DNA from: Bacillus cereus group sp. RP43
GTDB lineage: Bacteria; Bacillota; Bacilli; Bacillales; Bacillaceae_G
Length of the DNA stretch: 64,000 nucleotides
Assembly (NCBI RefSeq): GCF_040459645.1
Contig: NZ_JARVHQ010000001.1
Span: 992,001 to 1,056,000, forward strand
Direction: 5' to 3'
Positions 19,377 through 30,530 of this stretch are shown here, in pieces (position 1 is the first letter of the stretch; every line of letters begins with the position of its first letter). A model generated the notes under the pieces. That model was given only the letters and a program-made list of their open reading frames with translations, was not told the DNA's origin and searched no databases. Both the position numbers and the translations under genes were made by a program.

Positions 19377-19700
19377 ATGCTTCAAGAATTCAATATAGCT
19401 TTACGTTTTATGCTGGAGTTATGCATTCTTGGGAGTGTTGGATACTGGGGATTTCGAGTAGGAGAAATCCCAGCCATAAAAATTACACTGGCTATTATTC
19501 TTCCGATTGTTGTTGCTGTCATATGGGGGTTATTTGGAGCTCCACACGCAGAGTGGGAAGTGCAAGGTATATTACATGTACTGTTAGAAATTATCGTATT
19601 TGGAGTAGGTGTTGCAGCGTTGTATCATTTGAAGCACCCTTTACTTGCGAGTGGATTGGCTACCGTTATTATTGTTAATCGCATTCTTATGTTTATTTAG
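19377..19700 (+). CDS. YrdB family (DUF2568) membrane protein
   Basis: A 107-residue protein with four hydrophobic helices and the family segment WGLFGAPHAEW near residue 42, matching the YrdB/DUF2568 family. GAAGGTG lies upstream of the chosen ATG at 19377; longer frames lack a ribosome site. Function unknown. It stands alone between dtd and a small conserved gene. Confidence 0.75.
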   Translation: MLQEFNIALRFMLELCILGSVGYWGFRVGEIPAIKITLAIILPIVVAVIWGLFGAPHAEWEVQGILHVLLEIIVFGVGVAALYHLKHPLLASGLATVIIVNRILMFI

Positions 19701-19791
19701 AATCAATAGCTGTTTCGGTTATGTATAACTATCTCATCAATATGGAACAATAAAAAGTAAAACATCCATATTGAATGTGAGGGATATACGT

Positions 19792-19968
19792 ATGCGTATG
19801 AATGAAAAAGGGCATTCTGTTACAAATGGTGCTAATCAACTATTTAACGTAAATTTACATGATTTTATTTCAAAAGAACAAAATAATACTTCAATGGAGC
19901 TTGCTTCTGAGTTTGGGATTTCACTACAAGATGTAAAGCGCCTAAAGAAGCAGATTGAACGCTCTTAG
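19792..19968 (+). CDS. Small conserved protein with sigma-like helix-turn-helix (YrzK-like)
   Basis: A 58-residue protein. The C-terminal half (LASEFGISLQDVKRLKKQ) reads like the recognition helix-turn-helix of sigma region 4, and the N-terminal half is polar. Position matches yrzK of B. subtilis, just before hisS. GTGAGGG lies 8 nt before the ATG at 19792. It may bind DNA or RNA polymerase, but no function is established that I can name. Its stop is six bases before the -35 of the hisS promoter. Confidence 0.65.
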   Translation: MRMNEKGHSVTNGANQLFNVNLHDFISKEQNNTSMELASEFGISLQDVKRLKKQIERS

Positions 19969-19973
19969 AGCAC

Positions 19974-20002
19974 TTGACAATCCTACTCAACAAACGTATA
20001 GT
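19974..20002 (+). promoter_or_regulatory. hisS-aspS promoter
   Basis: A perfect TTGACA (19974-19979), a 17-nt spacer and TATAGT (19997-20002). Confidence 0.82.
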
Positions 20003-20009
20003 AATTTTA

Positions 20010-20290
20010 TATTTACATATGAATATAACCGTTGATAGAGAAGAGTAAATGAGATACACATGGAAAGAGAAGAAATGTCTTAGGCTGAAAACATTTCTAC
20101 ATGATGACTGATTGAATGACACTCTGTAGGTTTCAACTTGAACAGCATATATGCTTAGTAGAGATGAACGCAAATTTAAGCGTTATTAAAAAAGTGGAAG
20201 CATACGTGCTTCAATTAGGGTGGCACCACGGGTATAATACTCTCGTCCCTACTGTTTAAACAGTAGAGACGGGAGTTTTTTTATTTTTAT
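20010..20290 (+). promoter_or_regulatory. T-box leader of hisS-aspS
   Basis: A tRNA-sensing riboswitch. The conserved T-box AGGGTGGCACCACGGGT is at 20217-20233, and the terminator stem with its T tract follows at 20243-20287. In stem I the loop-E strands AGTA (about 20044) and GAA (20114-20116) are visible. The base after GAA is followed by GAC then A, so by alignment with the alaS leader in this window the specifier is GAC (aspartate) at 20118-20120. A CAC (histidine) overlaps it at 20120-20122. Uncharged tRNA would favour the antiterminator and raise synthetase expression. Confidence 0.92.
20243..20287 (+). terminator. T-box-controlled terminator before hisS
   Basis: CTCTCGTCCCTACTG pairs with CAGTAGAGACGGGAG, followed by a long T tract. 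Its 5' arm adjoins the T-box sequence that forms the competing antiterminator. Confidence 0.9.
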
Positions 20291-20322
20291 TAAGATTAAA
20301 ACAATTTGAGGAGGAACTGAAT

Positions 20323-21594
20323 ATGTCTATTCAAATCCCACGCGGAACGCAAGATATCCTTCCGGGTAGCGTTGAGTTATGGCAGTATATCGAAGGGCAA
20401 GCACGCGAAATTTGCCGTCGTTACAATTATAAAGAAATTCGCACACCAATTTTTGAACACACTGAGCTATTTTTACGTGGTGTTGGTGATACGACAGATA
20501 TCGTACAAAAAGAAATGTACTCATTCCAAGATCGTGGAGAGCGTAGTTTAACATTACGTCCAGAAGGTACTGCACCTGTTGTACGTTCTTACGTTGAAAA
20601 CAAAATGTTCGGTGATGCAACACAACCAACGAAATTATACTATATCGGTCAAATGTTCCGTTACGAAAGACCACAAGCAGGTCGCTATCGTCAATTCGTA
20701 CAATTCGGTATTGAAGCAATCGGTAGTAACGACCCTGCAATTGATGCGGAAGTAATTGCACTTGCTGTAGAGTTTTACCGCGGCATGGGCTTAAAAAATA
20801 TTAAAGTTGTATTAAACAGCTTAGGTGATGCAGCGAGCCGTCAAGCGCACCGCGATGCATTAATTGCTCATTTTGAGCCGCGCATCGGAGAATTCTGTTC
20901 TGATTGTCAATCTCGCTTAGAAAAGAACCCTCTTCGTATTTTAGACTGTAAGAAGGACCGTAATCATGAATTAATGAGCACAGCACCATCTATTACAGAA
21001 TACTTAAATGAAGATTCAGCAGTATACTACGACAAAGTACAAGAACTACTAACGATGATGGATGTTCCATTTGAGAAAGATCCGAATTTAGTACGTGGTT
21101 TAGACTACTACCAACACACTGTTTTTGAAATTATGAGTGAGGCAGAAGGTTTCGGTGCTATCACAACATTAAGTGGCGGTGGCCGTTATAACGGACTTGT
21201 ACAAGAAATCGGTGGACCGGAAATGCCAGGTATCGGTTTTGCGATGAGTATTGAGCGTTTAATTATGGCGCTGAAAGCTGAAAATATTGAGTTACCAATT
21301 GAACATAGTATTGATTGTTACGTTGTAGCACTTGGTGAAAAAGCGAAAGACCATGCTGCGAAAATTGCGTTTGATCTTCGTAAAGCTGGACTATCAGTTG
21401 AAAAAGATTATTTAGATCGCAAAATGAAAGCACAATTTAAATCTGCAGATCGTTTAAATGCGAAATACGTAGCTGTATTAGGGGAAGATGAGCTAGATAA
21501 AGGCATCATTAACTTAAAAGATATGGCAACAGGCGGACAAGAAGAAGTAGCGTTAGATGTATTTGCTTCATACGTAGCAGAGAAATTAATATAG
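20323..21594 (+). CDS. hisS: Histidyl-tRNA synthetase
   Basis: Class II aminoacyl-tRNA synthetase charging tRNA-His. The 423-residue protein has motif 2 ([12 protein letters not shown], about 77-88), the histidine-binding motifs [14 protein letters not shown] (about 256-269) and GGGRYNGL (about 286), and a C-terminal anticodon domain (from about 325). GAGGAGG precedes the ATG. It is first in an operon with aspS, 12 nt downstream, under a T-box leader. Confidence 0.97.
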   Translation: MSIQIPRGTQDILPGSVELWQYIEGQAREICRRYNYKEIRTPIFEHTELFLRGVGDTTDIVQKEMYSFQDRGERSLTLRPEGTAPVVRSYVENKMFGDATQPTKLYYIGQMFRYERPQAGRYRQFVQFGIEAIGSNDPAIDAEVIALAVEFYRGMGLKNIKVVLNSLGDAASRQAHRDALIAHFEPRIGEFCSDCQSRLEKNPLRILDCKKDRNHELMSTAPSITEYLNEDSAVYYDKVQELLTMMDVPFEKDPNLVRGLDYYQHTVFEIMSEAEGFGAITTLSGGGRYNGLVQEIGGPEMPGIGFAMSIERLIMALKAENIELPIEHSIDCYVVALGEKAKDHAAKIAFDLRKAGLSVEKDYLDRKMKAQFKSADRLNAKYVAVLGEDELDKGIINLKDMATGGQEEVALDVFASYVAEKLI

Positions 21595-21606
21595 GGGGAA
21601 CTTACA

Positions 21607-23382
21607 GTGGCTGAAAGAACACATGCATGCGGAAAAGTAACAGTAGAAGCTGTTGGACAAACAGTTCAATTAAAAGGTTGGGTACAAAAACGTCGTGACT
21701 TAGGTGGATTAATCTTCATCGATTTACGTGACCGTACAGGTATCGTGCAAGTTGTATTTAACCCAGAAACATCAAAAGAAGCGTTAGAAGTAGCAGAAAC
21801 GATTCGTAGCGAATACGTATTACACGTAGAAGGTACAGTTGTTGAACGTGGTGAAGGCGCAATTAATGACAATATGGCAACTGGCCGTATTGAAGTACAA
21901 GCAACGAAAGTAAACGTATTAAACGCAGCGAAAACAACGCCAATAATTATTGCTGATGATACAGATGCATCAGAAGATGTACGCTTAAAATATCGTTACT
22001 TAGACTTACGTCGTCCTGTAATGTTTAACACATTCAAAATGCGTCACGACGTAACGAAAACAATCCGTAACTTCTTAGATACAGAAGACTTCTTAGAAGT
22101 TGAAACTCCAATTTTAACGAAGAGCACACCAGAAGGAGCTCGTGACTATTTAGTACCAAGCCGTGTACATGACGGTGAATTCTATGCATTACCACAGTCA
22201 CCACAATTATTTAAACAGCTTCTTATGGTCGGCGGATTTGAGCGTTACTATCAAGTAGCACGTTGTTTCCGTGACGAAGATTTACGTGCGGACCGTCAAC
22301 CAGAATTCACGCAAATCGATATCGAGGCATCATTCTTAACACAAGATGAAATTTTAGAAATGATGGAGCGTATGATGACGAAAGTCATGAAGGATGCAAA
22401 AGGTGTAGAAGTTAGTGCACCATTCCCTCGTATGAAATATGCTGATGCAATGGCTCGCTACGGTTCTGATAAGCCAGATACACGCTTTGAAATGGAACTA
22501 ACAGACCTATCTGAATTTGCAGCAGATTGTGGATTTAAAGTATTTACAAGTGCGGTAGAAAGCGGCGGACAAGTAAAAGCAATTAATGCAAAAGGTGCTG
22601 CAAGCAAATACTCTCGTAAAGACATCGATGCATTAACTGAATTCGCAAAAGTATACGGTGCAAAAGGTCTAGCTTGGCTTAAAGTTGAAGAAGATGGCCT
22701 AAAAGGACCGATTGCAAAATTCTTCGGTGAAGAAGATGCAAACGTGTTAATGAGTACATTAGAAGCTAATGCTGGCGACTTATTACTATTCGTAGCAGAT
22801 AAGAAGAGCGTTGTTGCAGATAGCTTAGGTGCACTTCGTTTACGACTAGGTAAAGAGCTTGAGTTAATTGACGAAAGTAAATATAACTTCCTATGGGTAA
22901 CTGATTGGCCACTTCTTGAGTACGATGAAGATGCAGATCGTTACTTCGCAGCTCACCATCCATTCACAATGCCATTCCGTGAAGATGTTGAATTATTAGA
23001 AACAGCACCAGAAAAAGCGCGTGCACAAGCATATGACCTTGTATTAAACGGTTATGAGCTTGGTGGTGGATCACTTCGTATTTACGAGCGTGACGTACAA
23101 GAAAAAATGTTCAAAGCACTTGGATTCTCACAAGAAGAAGCACAAGAACAATTCGGATTCTTATTAGAAGCATTCGAATACGGTACACCACCACATGGTG
23201 GAATCGCATTAGGTTTAGACCGTCTTGTTATGTTACTTGCAGGTCGTACTAACCTTCGTGATACAATTGCATTCCCGAAAACAGCAAGCGCAAGCTGCTT
23301 ATTAACAGAAGCGCCAAGCCCAGTTGCAGAAGCTCAGCTTGAAGAGCTAAGCTTGAAGTTGAACGTGAAAGAAGAGAAGTAA
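21607..23382 (+). CDS. aspS: Aspartyl-tRNA synthetase
   Basis: Class II synthetase charging tRNA-Asp. The 591-residue bacterial-type enzyme has an N-terminal OB anticodon domain (about 1-105), motif 2 ([16 protein letters not shown], about 219-234), a GAD insertion (about 290-420) and motif 3 ([12 protein letters not shown], about 534-545). It starts at GTG 21607 with AGGGGGAA upstream. It is co-transcribed with hisS and ends at a terminator. Confidence 0.97.
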   Translation: MAERTHACGKVTVEAVGQTVQLKGWVQKRRDLGGLIFIDLRDRTGIVQVVFNPETSKEALEVAETIRSEYVLHVEGTVVERGEGAINDNMATGRIEVQATKVNVLNAAKTTPIIIADDTDASEDVRLKYRYLDLRRPVMFNTFKMRHDVTKTIRNFLDTEDFLEVETPILTKSTPEGARDYLVPSRVHDGEFYALPQSPQLFKQLLMVGGFERYYQVARCFRDEDLRADRQPEFTQIDIEASFLTQDEILEMMERMMTKVMKDAKGVEVSAPFPRMKYADAMARYGSDKPDTRFEMELTDLSEFAADCGFKVFTSAVESGGQVKAINAKGAASKYSRKDIDALTEFAKVYGAKGLAWLKVEEDGLKGPIAKFFGEEDANVLMSTLEANAGDLLLFVADKKSVVADSLGALRLRLGKELELIDESKYNFLWVTDWPLLEYDEDADRYFAAHHPFTMPFREDVELLETAPEKARAQAYDLVLNGYELGGGSLRIYERDVQEKMFKALGFSQEEAQEQFGFLLEAFEYGTPPHGGIALGLDRLVMLLAGRTNLRDTIAFPKTASASCLLTEAPSPVAEAQLEELSLKLNVKEEK

Positions 23383-23388
23383 GAATAG

Positions 23389-23428
23389 AGTCTAGATGGT
23401 TATACTAACCCCATCTAGGCTTTTTTTA
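23389..23428 (+). terminator. Terminator after aspS
   Basis: CTAGATGGTTA pairs with TAAccCCATCTAG with a 2-nt bulge, followed by T7. Confidence 0.85.
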
Positions 23429-23429
23429 T

Positions 23430-23610
23430 AGAGGTTGTTTAAAAATTCCGGTTTAGATGGCAGTCGCATCTCATCGTTGCTTAGAGCCAGTCCGGTGCTC
23501 AAGTAGTAAAAAAGCTACACTGCGCTCCTCCTGGCGTCAGCGCCTCGATCTACTCGGCCCTCTGAATCCTCCTTTTTAAGTGTATATGTAAGAAAAAATT
23601 CTGGTTCAGC
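23430..23610. other. GC-rich intergenic element flanked by 16-bp direct repeats
   Basis: Between aspS and tcdA lies a segment (about 23456-23575) much richer in G and C than its surroundings and without a credible reading frame. It can form several small hairpins, for example CTTAGAGC/GCTCAAG near 23480-23505 and GTAG/CTAC near 23506-23519. Direct copies AAAAATTCCGGTTTAG (23441-23456) and AAAAATTCTGGTTCAG (23594-23609) flank it. It may be a dispersed repeat insertion. In B. subtilis the 6S-1 RNA gene bsrA occupies this neighbourhood, so an RNA gene is the alternative, but I could not recognise a 6S fold. Confidence 0.5.
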
Positions 23611-23742
23611 TAGCGGTCTTATATTTTATTTTTTCTCTTTGAATATGTATTTTTAGGAATTCTATAACTTTTTCTATACAAATAGTCGGAAAAACGCTAG
23701 AATACATGGTAGACCATTTTTGTAATAGGAGTGTAGAGCTGA

Positions 23743-24510
23743 ATGTTACATCAATTTTCACGTAATGAATTAGCCTTTGGAAAAGAAGGCCTTGAAATAT
23801 TAAAAAATAGTACAGTCGGTATTTTAGGAATTGGCGGAGTAGGGTCATTTTCGGCAGAAGCGTTAGCGCGTTCTGGCGTAGGACGCCTTGTATTAGTTGA
23901 CAAAGATGTTGTAGATATTACAAACGTAAACCGTCAAATTCACGCGTTAGTATCTACTGTAGGACGTTCAAAAGTAGAATTAATGAAAGAGCGTATTGCA
24001 GACATTAATCCAGAGTGTGAAGTAATTGGACTAGAGATGTTTTATACAGATGAAACATATGAAGAGTTCTTTAAACACGGTTTAGATTTCGTAGTAGATG
24101 CATCTGATACGATTACGTTCAAAATTCATTTAATTAAACAATGTTTACGTCGTAAAATCAAAATTATCTCATGTATGGGTGCGGCAAATAAAATGGATCC
24201 AACTCGTTTCCGTATTGCGGACATTTCTAAAACACATACAGATCCAATTGCGAAAGTAATTCGTACGAAGCTTCGTAAAGATGGTATTAAAAAAGGTGTA
24301 AAAGTTGTCTTCTCTGACGAAAACCCAATCGTAATTCGTGAAGAAGTACGTAAAGAAATCGTACCAGACGAAAATGCAAAAATTCGTAAAGCGAAATTAC
24401 CACCTTCTTCAAATGCGTTCGTACCATCTGTGGCTGGTTTAATTATGGCAAGTCACGTTGTACGTGAGCGTATTAAAAACGTAGAAGTGAAGCGTGTAGG
24501 GCAAGAATAA
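23743..24510 (+). CDS. tcdA: tRNA threonylcarbamoyladenosine dehydratase TcdA
   Basis: An E1/ThiF-like ATP-dependent enzyme that cyclises t6A37 of tRNA to ct6A. The 255-residue protein has the nucleotide-binding glycine loop GIGGVGS (29-35), then the ThiF-family strand and metal region DKDVVDITNVNRQ (about 53-65), and a basic stretch (about 180-215) suited to tRNA contact. Equivalent to YrvM of B. subtilis at the same position. A weak TAGAAT box (23698-23703) may be its -10. A terminator follows. Confidence 0.92.
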   Translation: MLHQFSRNELAFGKEGLEILKNSTVGILGIGGVGSFSAEALARSGVGRLVLVDKDVVDITNVNRQIHALVSTVGRSKVELMKERIADINPECEVIGLEMFYTDETYEEFFKHGLDFVVDASDTITFKIHLIKQCLRRKIKIISCMGAANKMDPTRFRIADISKTHTDPIAKVIRTKLRKDGIKKGVKVVFSDENPIVIREEVRKEIVPDENAKIRKAKLPPSSNAFVPSVAGLIMASHVVRERIKNVEVKRVGQE

Positions 24511-24515
24511 AAAGG

Positions 24516-24546
24516 AAGCATATATCGTTTAGGATATATGCTTTTT
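24516..24546 (+). terminator. Terminator after tcdA
   Basis: AAGCATATATC (24516-24526) pairs with GATATATGCTT (24533-24543), followed by T5. Confidence 0.8.
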
Positions 24547-24621
24547 GTATGTTTTAAAGAAATATCGATGTCGAATCGTTAATATAATTTCATTTACGGT
24601 GGTGCTGTTTCACTAAGGGAA

Positions 24622-24665
24622 AATAAACAAGGATGTCACTTAGTTGAAAAAGTGGCATCCCTGTT
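24622..24665 (-). terminator. Terminator of the rarA / RsfA-like unit
   Basis: On the minus strand AACAGGGATGCCACT pairs with AGTGACATCCTTGTT, followed by a T-rich tract. Confidence 0.75.
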
Positions 24666-24666
24666 T

Positions 24667-25308
24667 TTAGTTTTCTGCTGAATATATAATATCTAAATTT
24701 CCATTTTGATCAGTCTTGAAAATCGGAGCAATTTGCTCTTCTTGTTCTTCGATCGAAACAAGTTTTCGAGCACGATCCATAATTCTAACAAGCATTGCAT
24801 AATCTTCTTCGATTGCTTGTTGTTTTTTTGTGAGAATAGCTAATTTTGCTTCAAGTTCATTATTCGTTTTTTTCAAGGAAGTGAGCTGATTTTGTAATAC
24901 GTCATTTTCAGTTTGTAACTTTGCGAGTGAAGGGTTATTGTGCTCCAAGTTTTGCAAAAATGAGATGACATTTTGCATTGTAAGATCTTGTTTATTTGGG
25001 GCGATATCTTCTGAAAACTCGGCATCGATTACGAGCTGCCGAGTTTGTGTGAAGTGCTCTTTTTCTATTTTAGCTTCCGAACGCTTTAATTCTTTACGTT
25101 GTTTTTTTGCAATTTGCACCGCATCTTCATAATATGGTCTTACTTCAGCATTCCATCTAAAGCCACAAGCTGCTGAAGTTCGGTTTAATGTATCGCCAAC
25201 TTCATCGAATGCTTTTATTTGTGTACTTCCGCTGCGAATATGTCGTAAAACAGTTTCTGCTAAAAGGAGATCGTCTTCTTTTGTCCATGCATCTTGACGT
25301 GTTTTCAT
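24667..25308 (-). CDS. RsfA family prespore-type transcription factor
   Basis: RsfA proteins are Myb/SANT-type regulators; B. subtilis RsfA tunes SigF-dependent genes in the prespore. The 213-residue protein begins with a SANT-like domain (about 5-60, with TKEDDLLLAETVL and CGFRWNAEVRPYY). A basic linker and a coiled coil rich in Leu, Lys and Glu (about 130-190) follow. I chose the ATG at 25308 because GGAGG is 7-8 nt upstream. A longer frame runs back into rarA without a ribosome site. The B. cereus group carries several paralogs. It lies 37 nt after rarA on the same strand, so they may be co-transcribed. Confidence 0.82.
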   Translation of the reverse strand: MKTRQDAWTKEDDLLLAETVLRHIRSGSTQIKAFDEVGDTLNRTSAACGFRWNAEVRPYYEDAVQIAKKQRKELKRSEAKIEKEHFTQTRQLVIDAEFSEDIAPNKQDLTMQNVISFLQNLEHNNPSLAKLQTENDVLQNQLTSLKKTNNELEAKLAILTKKQQAIEEDYAMLVRIMDRARKLVSIEEQEEQIAPIFKTDQNGNLDIIYSAEN

Positions 25309-25345
25309 AAGCGAAGCCTCCGTAATGGTGACGTTTTCGCTTATA

Positions 25346-26632
25346 TTACCCTTTATTCTTCGTTTTATGCGAACTTTGTAATCTTTCATAAACAGTAGAA
25401 AGTGCTTGTTCAAATTTTCCTGTCGTTTTCGGTTTATAATATTGCTTGTTTTTAATTTTATCAGGTAAGTATTGTTGTTGTACCCACCCGTTTGGCTGAT
25501 CGTGTGGATATAAGTATCCGATGCCTCTTCCTAACGATTCGGCTCCTTTATAATGACTATCTTTTAAATGACTTGGAATATCGCCTGTTTGGCCATTACG
25601 TAAATCGTGTAGTGCGGCATCGAGTGCTTTATAGGCTGAATTTGATTTCGGTGATAGACAAAGTTCAATAACAGCATTTGCAAGTGGTATGCGTGCCTCT
25701 GGGAAGCCGACCCGTTCAGCTGATTCAATTGCTGCCAGTGTACGTGGCCCAGCTTGTGGGCTAGCAAGTCCGATATCTTCATATGCCATAATAAGCAGAC
25801 GTCTACCGATGCTTTGTAAGTCACCAGCTTCAATAAGACGTGCTAAATAATGAAGTGCGGCGTTCACATCACTTCCGCGTACTGATTTTTGAAAAGCAGA
25901 TAAAACGTCATAGTGAGCATCGCCACCTTTGTCGTGAACGAAGCTCTTTTTTTGTAAGCATTCTTCTGCGATTTCAAGTGTAATTTCCGCTGCCTTGTCG
26001 TCAGTTGTAAAGCTAGATAAAACTGCTAGTTCAAGTGCATTATAAGCTGAGCGCATATCACCGCCTGACGCATTTGCAAAGTGATGTAATGCTTCATCCG
26101 TAACAGTTACATCATATTCCCCAAGCCCTTTTTCTTTATCTTCAAGCGCTCGTTTTAAACCAATTAAAATATCATCTTCTGTTAGTGCGTGTAACTCGAA
26201 GATTTGACATCTGCTTCGGATAGCAGAGTTTATCGCATGGAATGGATTACTCGTCGTTGCACCAATTAAAGTAAGAAGCCCGCTTTCTAGATGGGGCAAT
26301 AGAAAGTCTTGCTTCGCTTTATCTAGCCTATGGACTTCATCCAAAATTAAAACGAGGTGTCGATGCATCTTCGCTTCTTGTACGACAACTTCCATATCTT
26401 TTTTATTATGAGTAACCGCGTTTAAGAGGCGAAACGGGGTTCCAGTACTTCCCGCAATTGCGCTAGCTATTGATGTTTTTCCTGTACCTGGAGGACCGTA
26501 TAAAATCATAGATTGAAAATGATTTGCTTGGACCATTCGCCATAAAATCTTTCCTTCACCAACTAAATGCTGTTGTCCAATAATTTCTTGAATATTTGTA
26601 GGGCGCATTCGATGTGCGAGTGGTTGTTTCAT
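25346..26632 (-). CDS. rarA: Replication-associated recombination protein RarA (MgsA)
   Basis: AAA+ ATPase acting at stalled replication forks, related to clamp-loader subunits and RuvB. The 428-residue protein has Walker A GPPGTGKT (46-53), Walker B LILDEVHRL (about 94-102), a sensor 1 GATTSNP, and a C-terminal tetramerisation domain (from about 260). GGGAG precedes the ATG. Same position as yrvN of B. subtilis, divergent from cymR. Confidence 0.93.
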   Translation of the reverse strand: MKQPLAHRMRPTNIQEIIGQQHLVGEGKILWRMVQANHFQSMILYGPPGTGKTSIASAIAGSTGTPFRLLNAVTHNKKDMEVVVQEAKMHRHLVLILDEVHRLDKAKQDFLLPHLESGLLTLIGATTSNPFHAINSAIRSRCQIFELHALTEDDILIGLKRALEDKEKGLGEYDVTVTDEALHHFANASGGDMRSAYNALELAVLSSFTTDDKAAEITLEIAEECLQKKSFVHDKGGDAHYDVLSAFQKSVRGSDVNAALHYLARLIEAGDLQSIGRRLLIMAYEDIGLASPQAGPRTLAAIESAERVGFPEARIPLANAVIELCLSPKSNSAYKALDAALHDLRNGQTGDIPSHLKDSHYKGAESLGRGIGYLYPHDQPNGWVQQQYLPDKIKNKQYYKPKTTGKFEQALSTVYERLQSSHKTKNKG

Positions 26633-26814
26633 TTTTACCGTCTCCCTTAATATATAATCTCATTCTATCGTATCATTTTTTTTAGTGGAATTTGAAATAG
26701 GATGCTGTTTTGTGGGAAAGATGAACATTAATATTTTCATTTTTCTTTCAATTGTAATAATTTCCGAGTTTTTCAATGTGATTTTATGTTATCATTTTGA
26801 TACACAAGTTGAAA

Positions 26815-26843
26815 TTTCTTATAATACTATATTATGCTATAAT
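26815..26843 (+). promoter_or_regulatory. cymR promoter with extended -10
   Basis: TTTCTT (26815-26820), a 17-nt spacer and TGCTATAAT (26835-26843), the latter a perfect extended -10. The rest of the rarA-cymR gap is AT-rich with no other structure seen. Confidence 0.6.
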
Positions 26844-26923
26844 TTCATAGGATTTTAAATTGTGTTCTTTTATAAATAAGATATAACCAATAGAAGTGAA
26901 AATTTGAAATGAGGTGCAAATAG

Positions 26924-27340
26924 ATGAAGATTTCAACGAAAGGCCGCTACGGCTTAACAATTATGATCGACCTTGCAAAAAAGTTTGGTGAAGGTCCAAT
27001 TTCATTAAAATCAATTGCGCAGGCACATGACCTATCTGAGCATTATTTAGAGCAATTAATTTCACCACTTCGTAACGCTCGTCTTGTAAAGAGTACGCGC
27101 GGGGCATATGGCGGATATGTATTATCTGATCAGCCAGTCAACATTACAGCAGGAGATGTAATCCGTGTACTAGAGGGGCCAATTAGTGTTGTAGAAATGA
27201 TAGAAGAAGAAGAACCAGCACAACGCCAATTATGGATGCGTGTTCGTGATGCGGTGCAAGAAGTATTAGATAGTACAACTTTAGAAGATTTAGTACGTTA
27301 TGAGGAAGAAAATCACGGGGGCTATATGTTTTACATTTAA
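26924..27340 (+). CDS. cymR: Rrf2-family cysteine metabolism repressor CymR
   Basis: CymR, together with CysK, represses cysteine synthesis and uptake genes when cysteine is plentiful. The 138-residue protein has an Rrf2 winged helix-turn-helix (about 1-80; ISTKGRYGL and TRGAYGGY are family signatures). It lacks the Fe-S cysteines of IscR, as CymR does. GAGGTG precedes the ATG. It is 35 nt upstream of the cysteine desulfurase gene in an apparent sulfur operon. Likely targets in this window are the yrrT-mtnN-mccAB genes. Confidence 0.92.
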   Translation: MKISTKGRYGLTIMIDLAKKFGEGPISLKSIAQAHDLSEHYLEQLISPLRNARLVKSTRGAYGGYVLSDQPVNITAGDVIRVLEGPISVVEMIEEEEPAQRQLWMRVRDAVQEVLDSTTLEDLVRYEEENHGGYMFYI

Positions 27341-27375
27341 TTCCTTGTGAAACGATTTGGAAAGAAGGAGATTTA

Positions 27376-29653
<2,278 letters not shown>

Positions 29654-29658
29654 CACGA

Positions 29659-29694
29659 GAAGCCTCTGCCGATTAGCGGTTAGAGGTTTCTTTT
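29659..29694 (+). terminator. Terminator after mnmA
   Basis: GAAGCCTCTgCCG (29659-29671) pairs with CGGttAGAGGTTTC (29677-29690), followed by TTTT. Confidence 0.8.
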
Positions 29695-29763
29695 ACATAA
29701 AGCGAATTTTCGTTCGCTTGGAAAATACATTCTTTGTTATAATTTGTTGTAGAGGTGAAGGAT

Positions 29764-30423
29764 ATGTCAAACAAACTTGAAACAGGTATTAAATATATGC
29801 AAGAAGGAAACTGGGAAGAAGCAGCTAAAAACTTCACAGAAGCAATCGAAGAAAATCCGAAAGATGCGCTTGGATACATTAACTTTGCGAATTTATTAGA
29901 TGTATTAGGTGATAGTGAGCGAGCAATTTTATTTTATAAACGTGCATTAGAATTAGATGATAAATCTGCGGCTGCTTATTATGGTTTAGGCAACGTATAT
30001 TACGGTCAAGAACAATTTGCAGAGGCAAAGGCTGTATTTGAACAAGCGATGCAAGCGGGCTTACAATCAGCTGACGTAACGTTTATGCTAGGGATCACAC
30101 ATGTGCAACTTGGAAATGATCGTCTTGCGCTGCCATTTTTACAAAGAGCGACGGAATTAGATAAAGACGATGTAGAAGCTGTTTTCCAATGCGGACTTTG
30201 CTTCGCGCGACTAGAACATATTCAAGAGGCAAAACCTTATTTTGAAAAGGTGTTAGAAATGGATGAAGAGCATGCAGATGCGTATTATAATTTAGGTGTT
30301 GCGTACGTATTCGAAGAAAATAACGAGAAAGCTCTTACTTTATTTAAGAAAGCGACTGAAATTCAGCCAGACCACTTTTTAGCGGGTAATGGTGTTCGTT
30401 TATTAGAGCAAGAAGCTGAATAA
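29764..30423 (+). CDS. Tetratricopeptide repeat protein (YrrB-like)
   Basis: A 219-residue soluble protein built of about six TPR units (each 34 residues, such as the NPKDALGYINFANLLDVLGD type). No signal or enzymatic domain. Same place as YrrB of B. subtilis between mnmA and recD2. TPR proteins serve as protein-binding scaffolds; the partner is unknown. The ATG at 29764 follows GAGGTGAAGG; an in-frame GTG at 29755 lies within that site. Confidence 0.85.
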   Translation: MSNKLETGIKYMQEGNWEEAAKNFTEAIEENPKDALGYINFANLLDVLGDSERAILFYKRALELDDKSAAAYYGLGNVYYGQEQFAEAKAVFEQAMQAGLQSADVTFMLGITHVQLGNDRLALPFLQRATELDKDDVEAVFQCGLCFARLEHIQEAKPYFEKVLEMDEEHADAYYNLGVAYVFEENNEKALTLFKKATEIQPDHFLAGNGVRLLEQEAE

Positions 30424-30445
30424 AGTGAAATTATAGTTTAATGCG

Positions 30446-30510
30446 CAGTTACCCCTCATCTAAAGATTGTGAAAGAGGTGGGGGATGTACTGCTCATTAA
30501 AGTGAAAAGA
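30446..30510 (+). repeat. Dispersed intergenic repeat, copy C (degenerate)
   Basis: An imperfect CCCCTC/GGGG hairpin, then the tail GTACTGCTCATTAAAGTGAA. It matches copies A, B and D over the first part and has lost the GCGGGAT block. Confidence 0.45.
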
Positions 30511-30530
30511 ATTCGGGAAGGAGAGGAAAG

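Noticed and set aside
23600..23742. Short minus-strand reading frame upstream of tcdA
   Set aside because: AT-rich with no ribosome site; overlaps the tcdA promoter and start.
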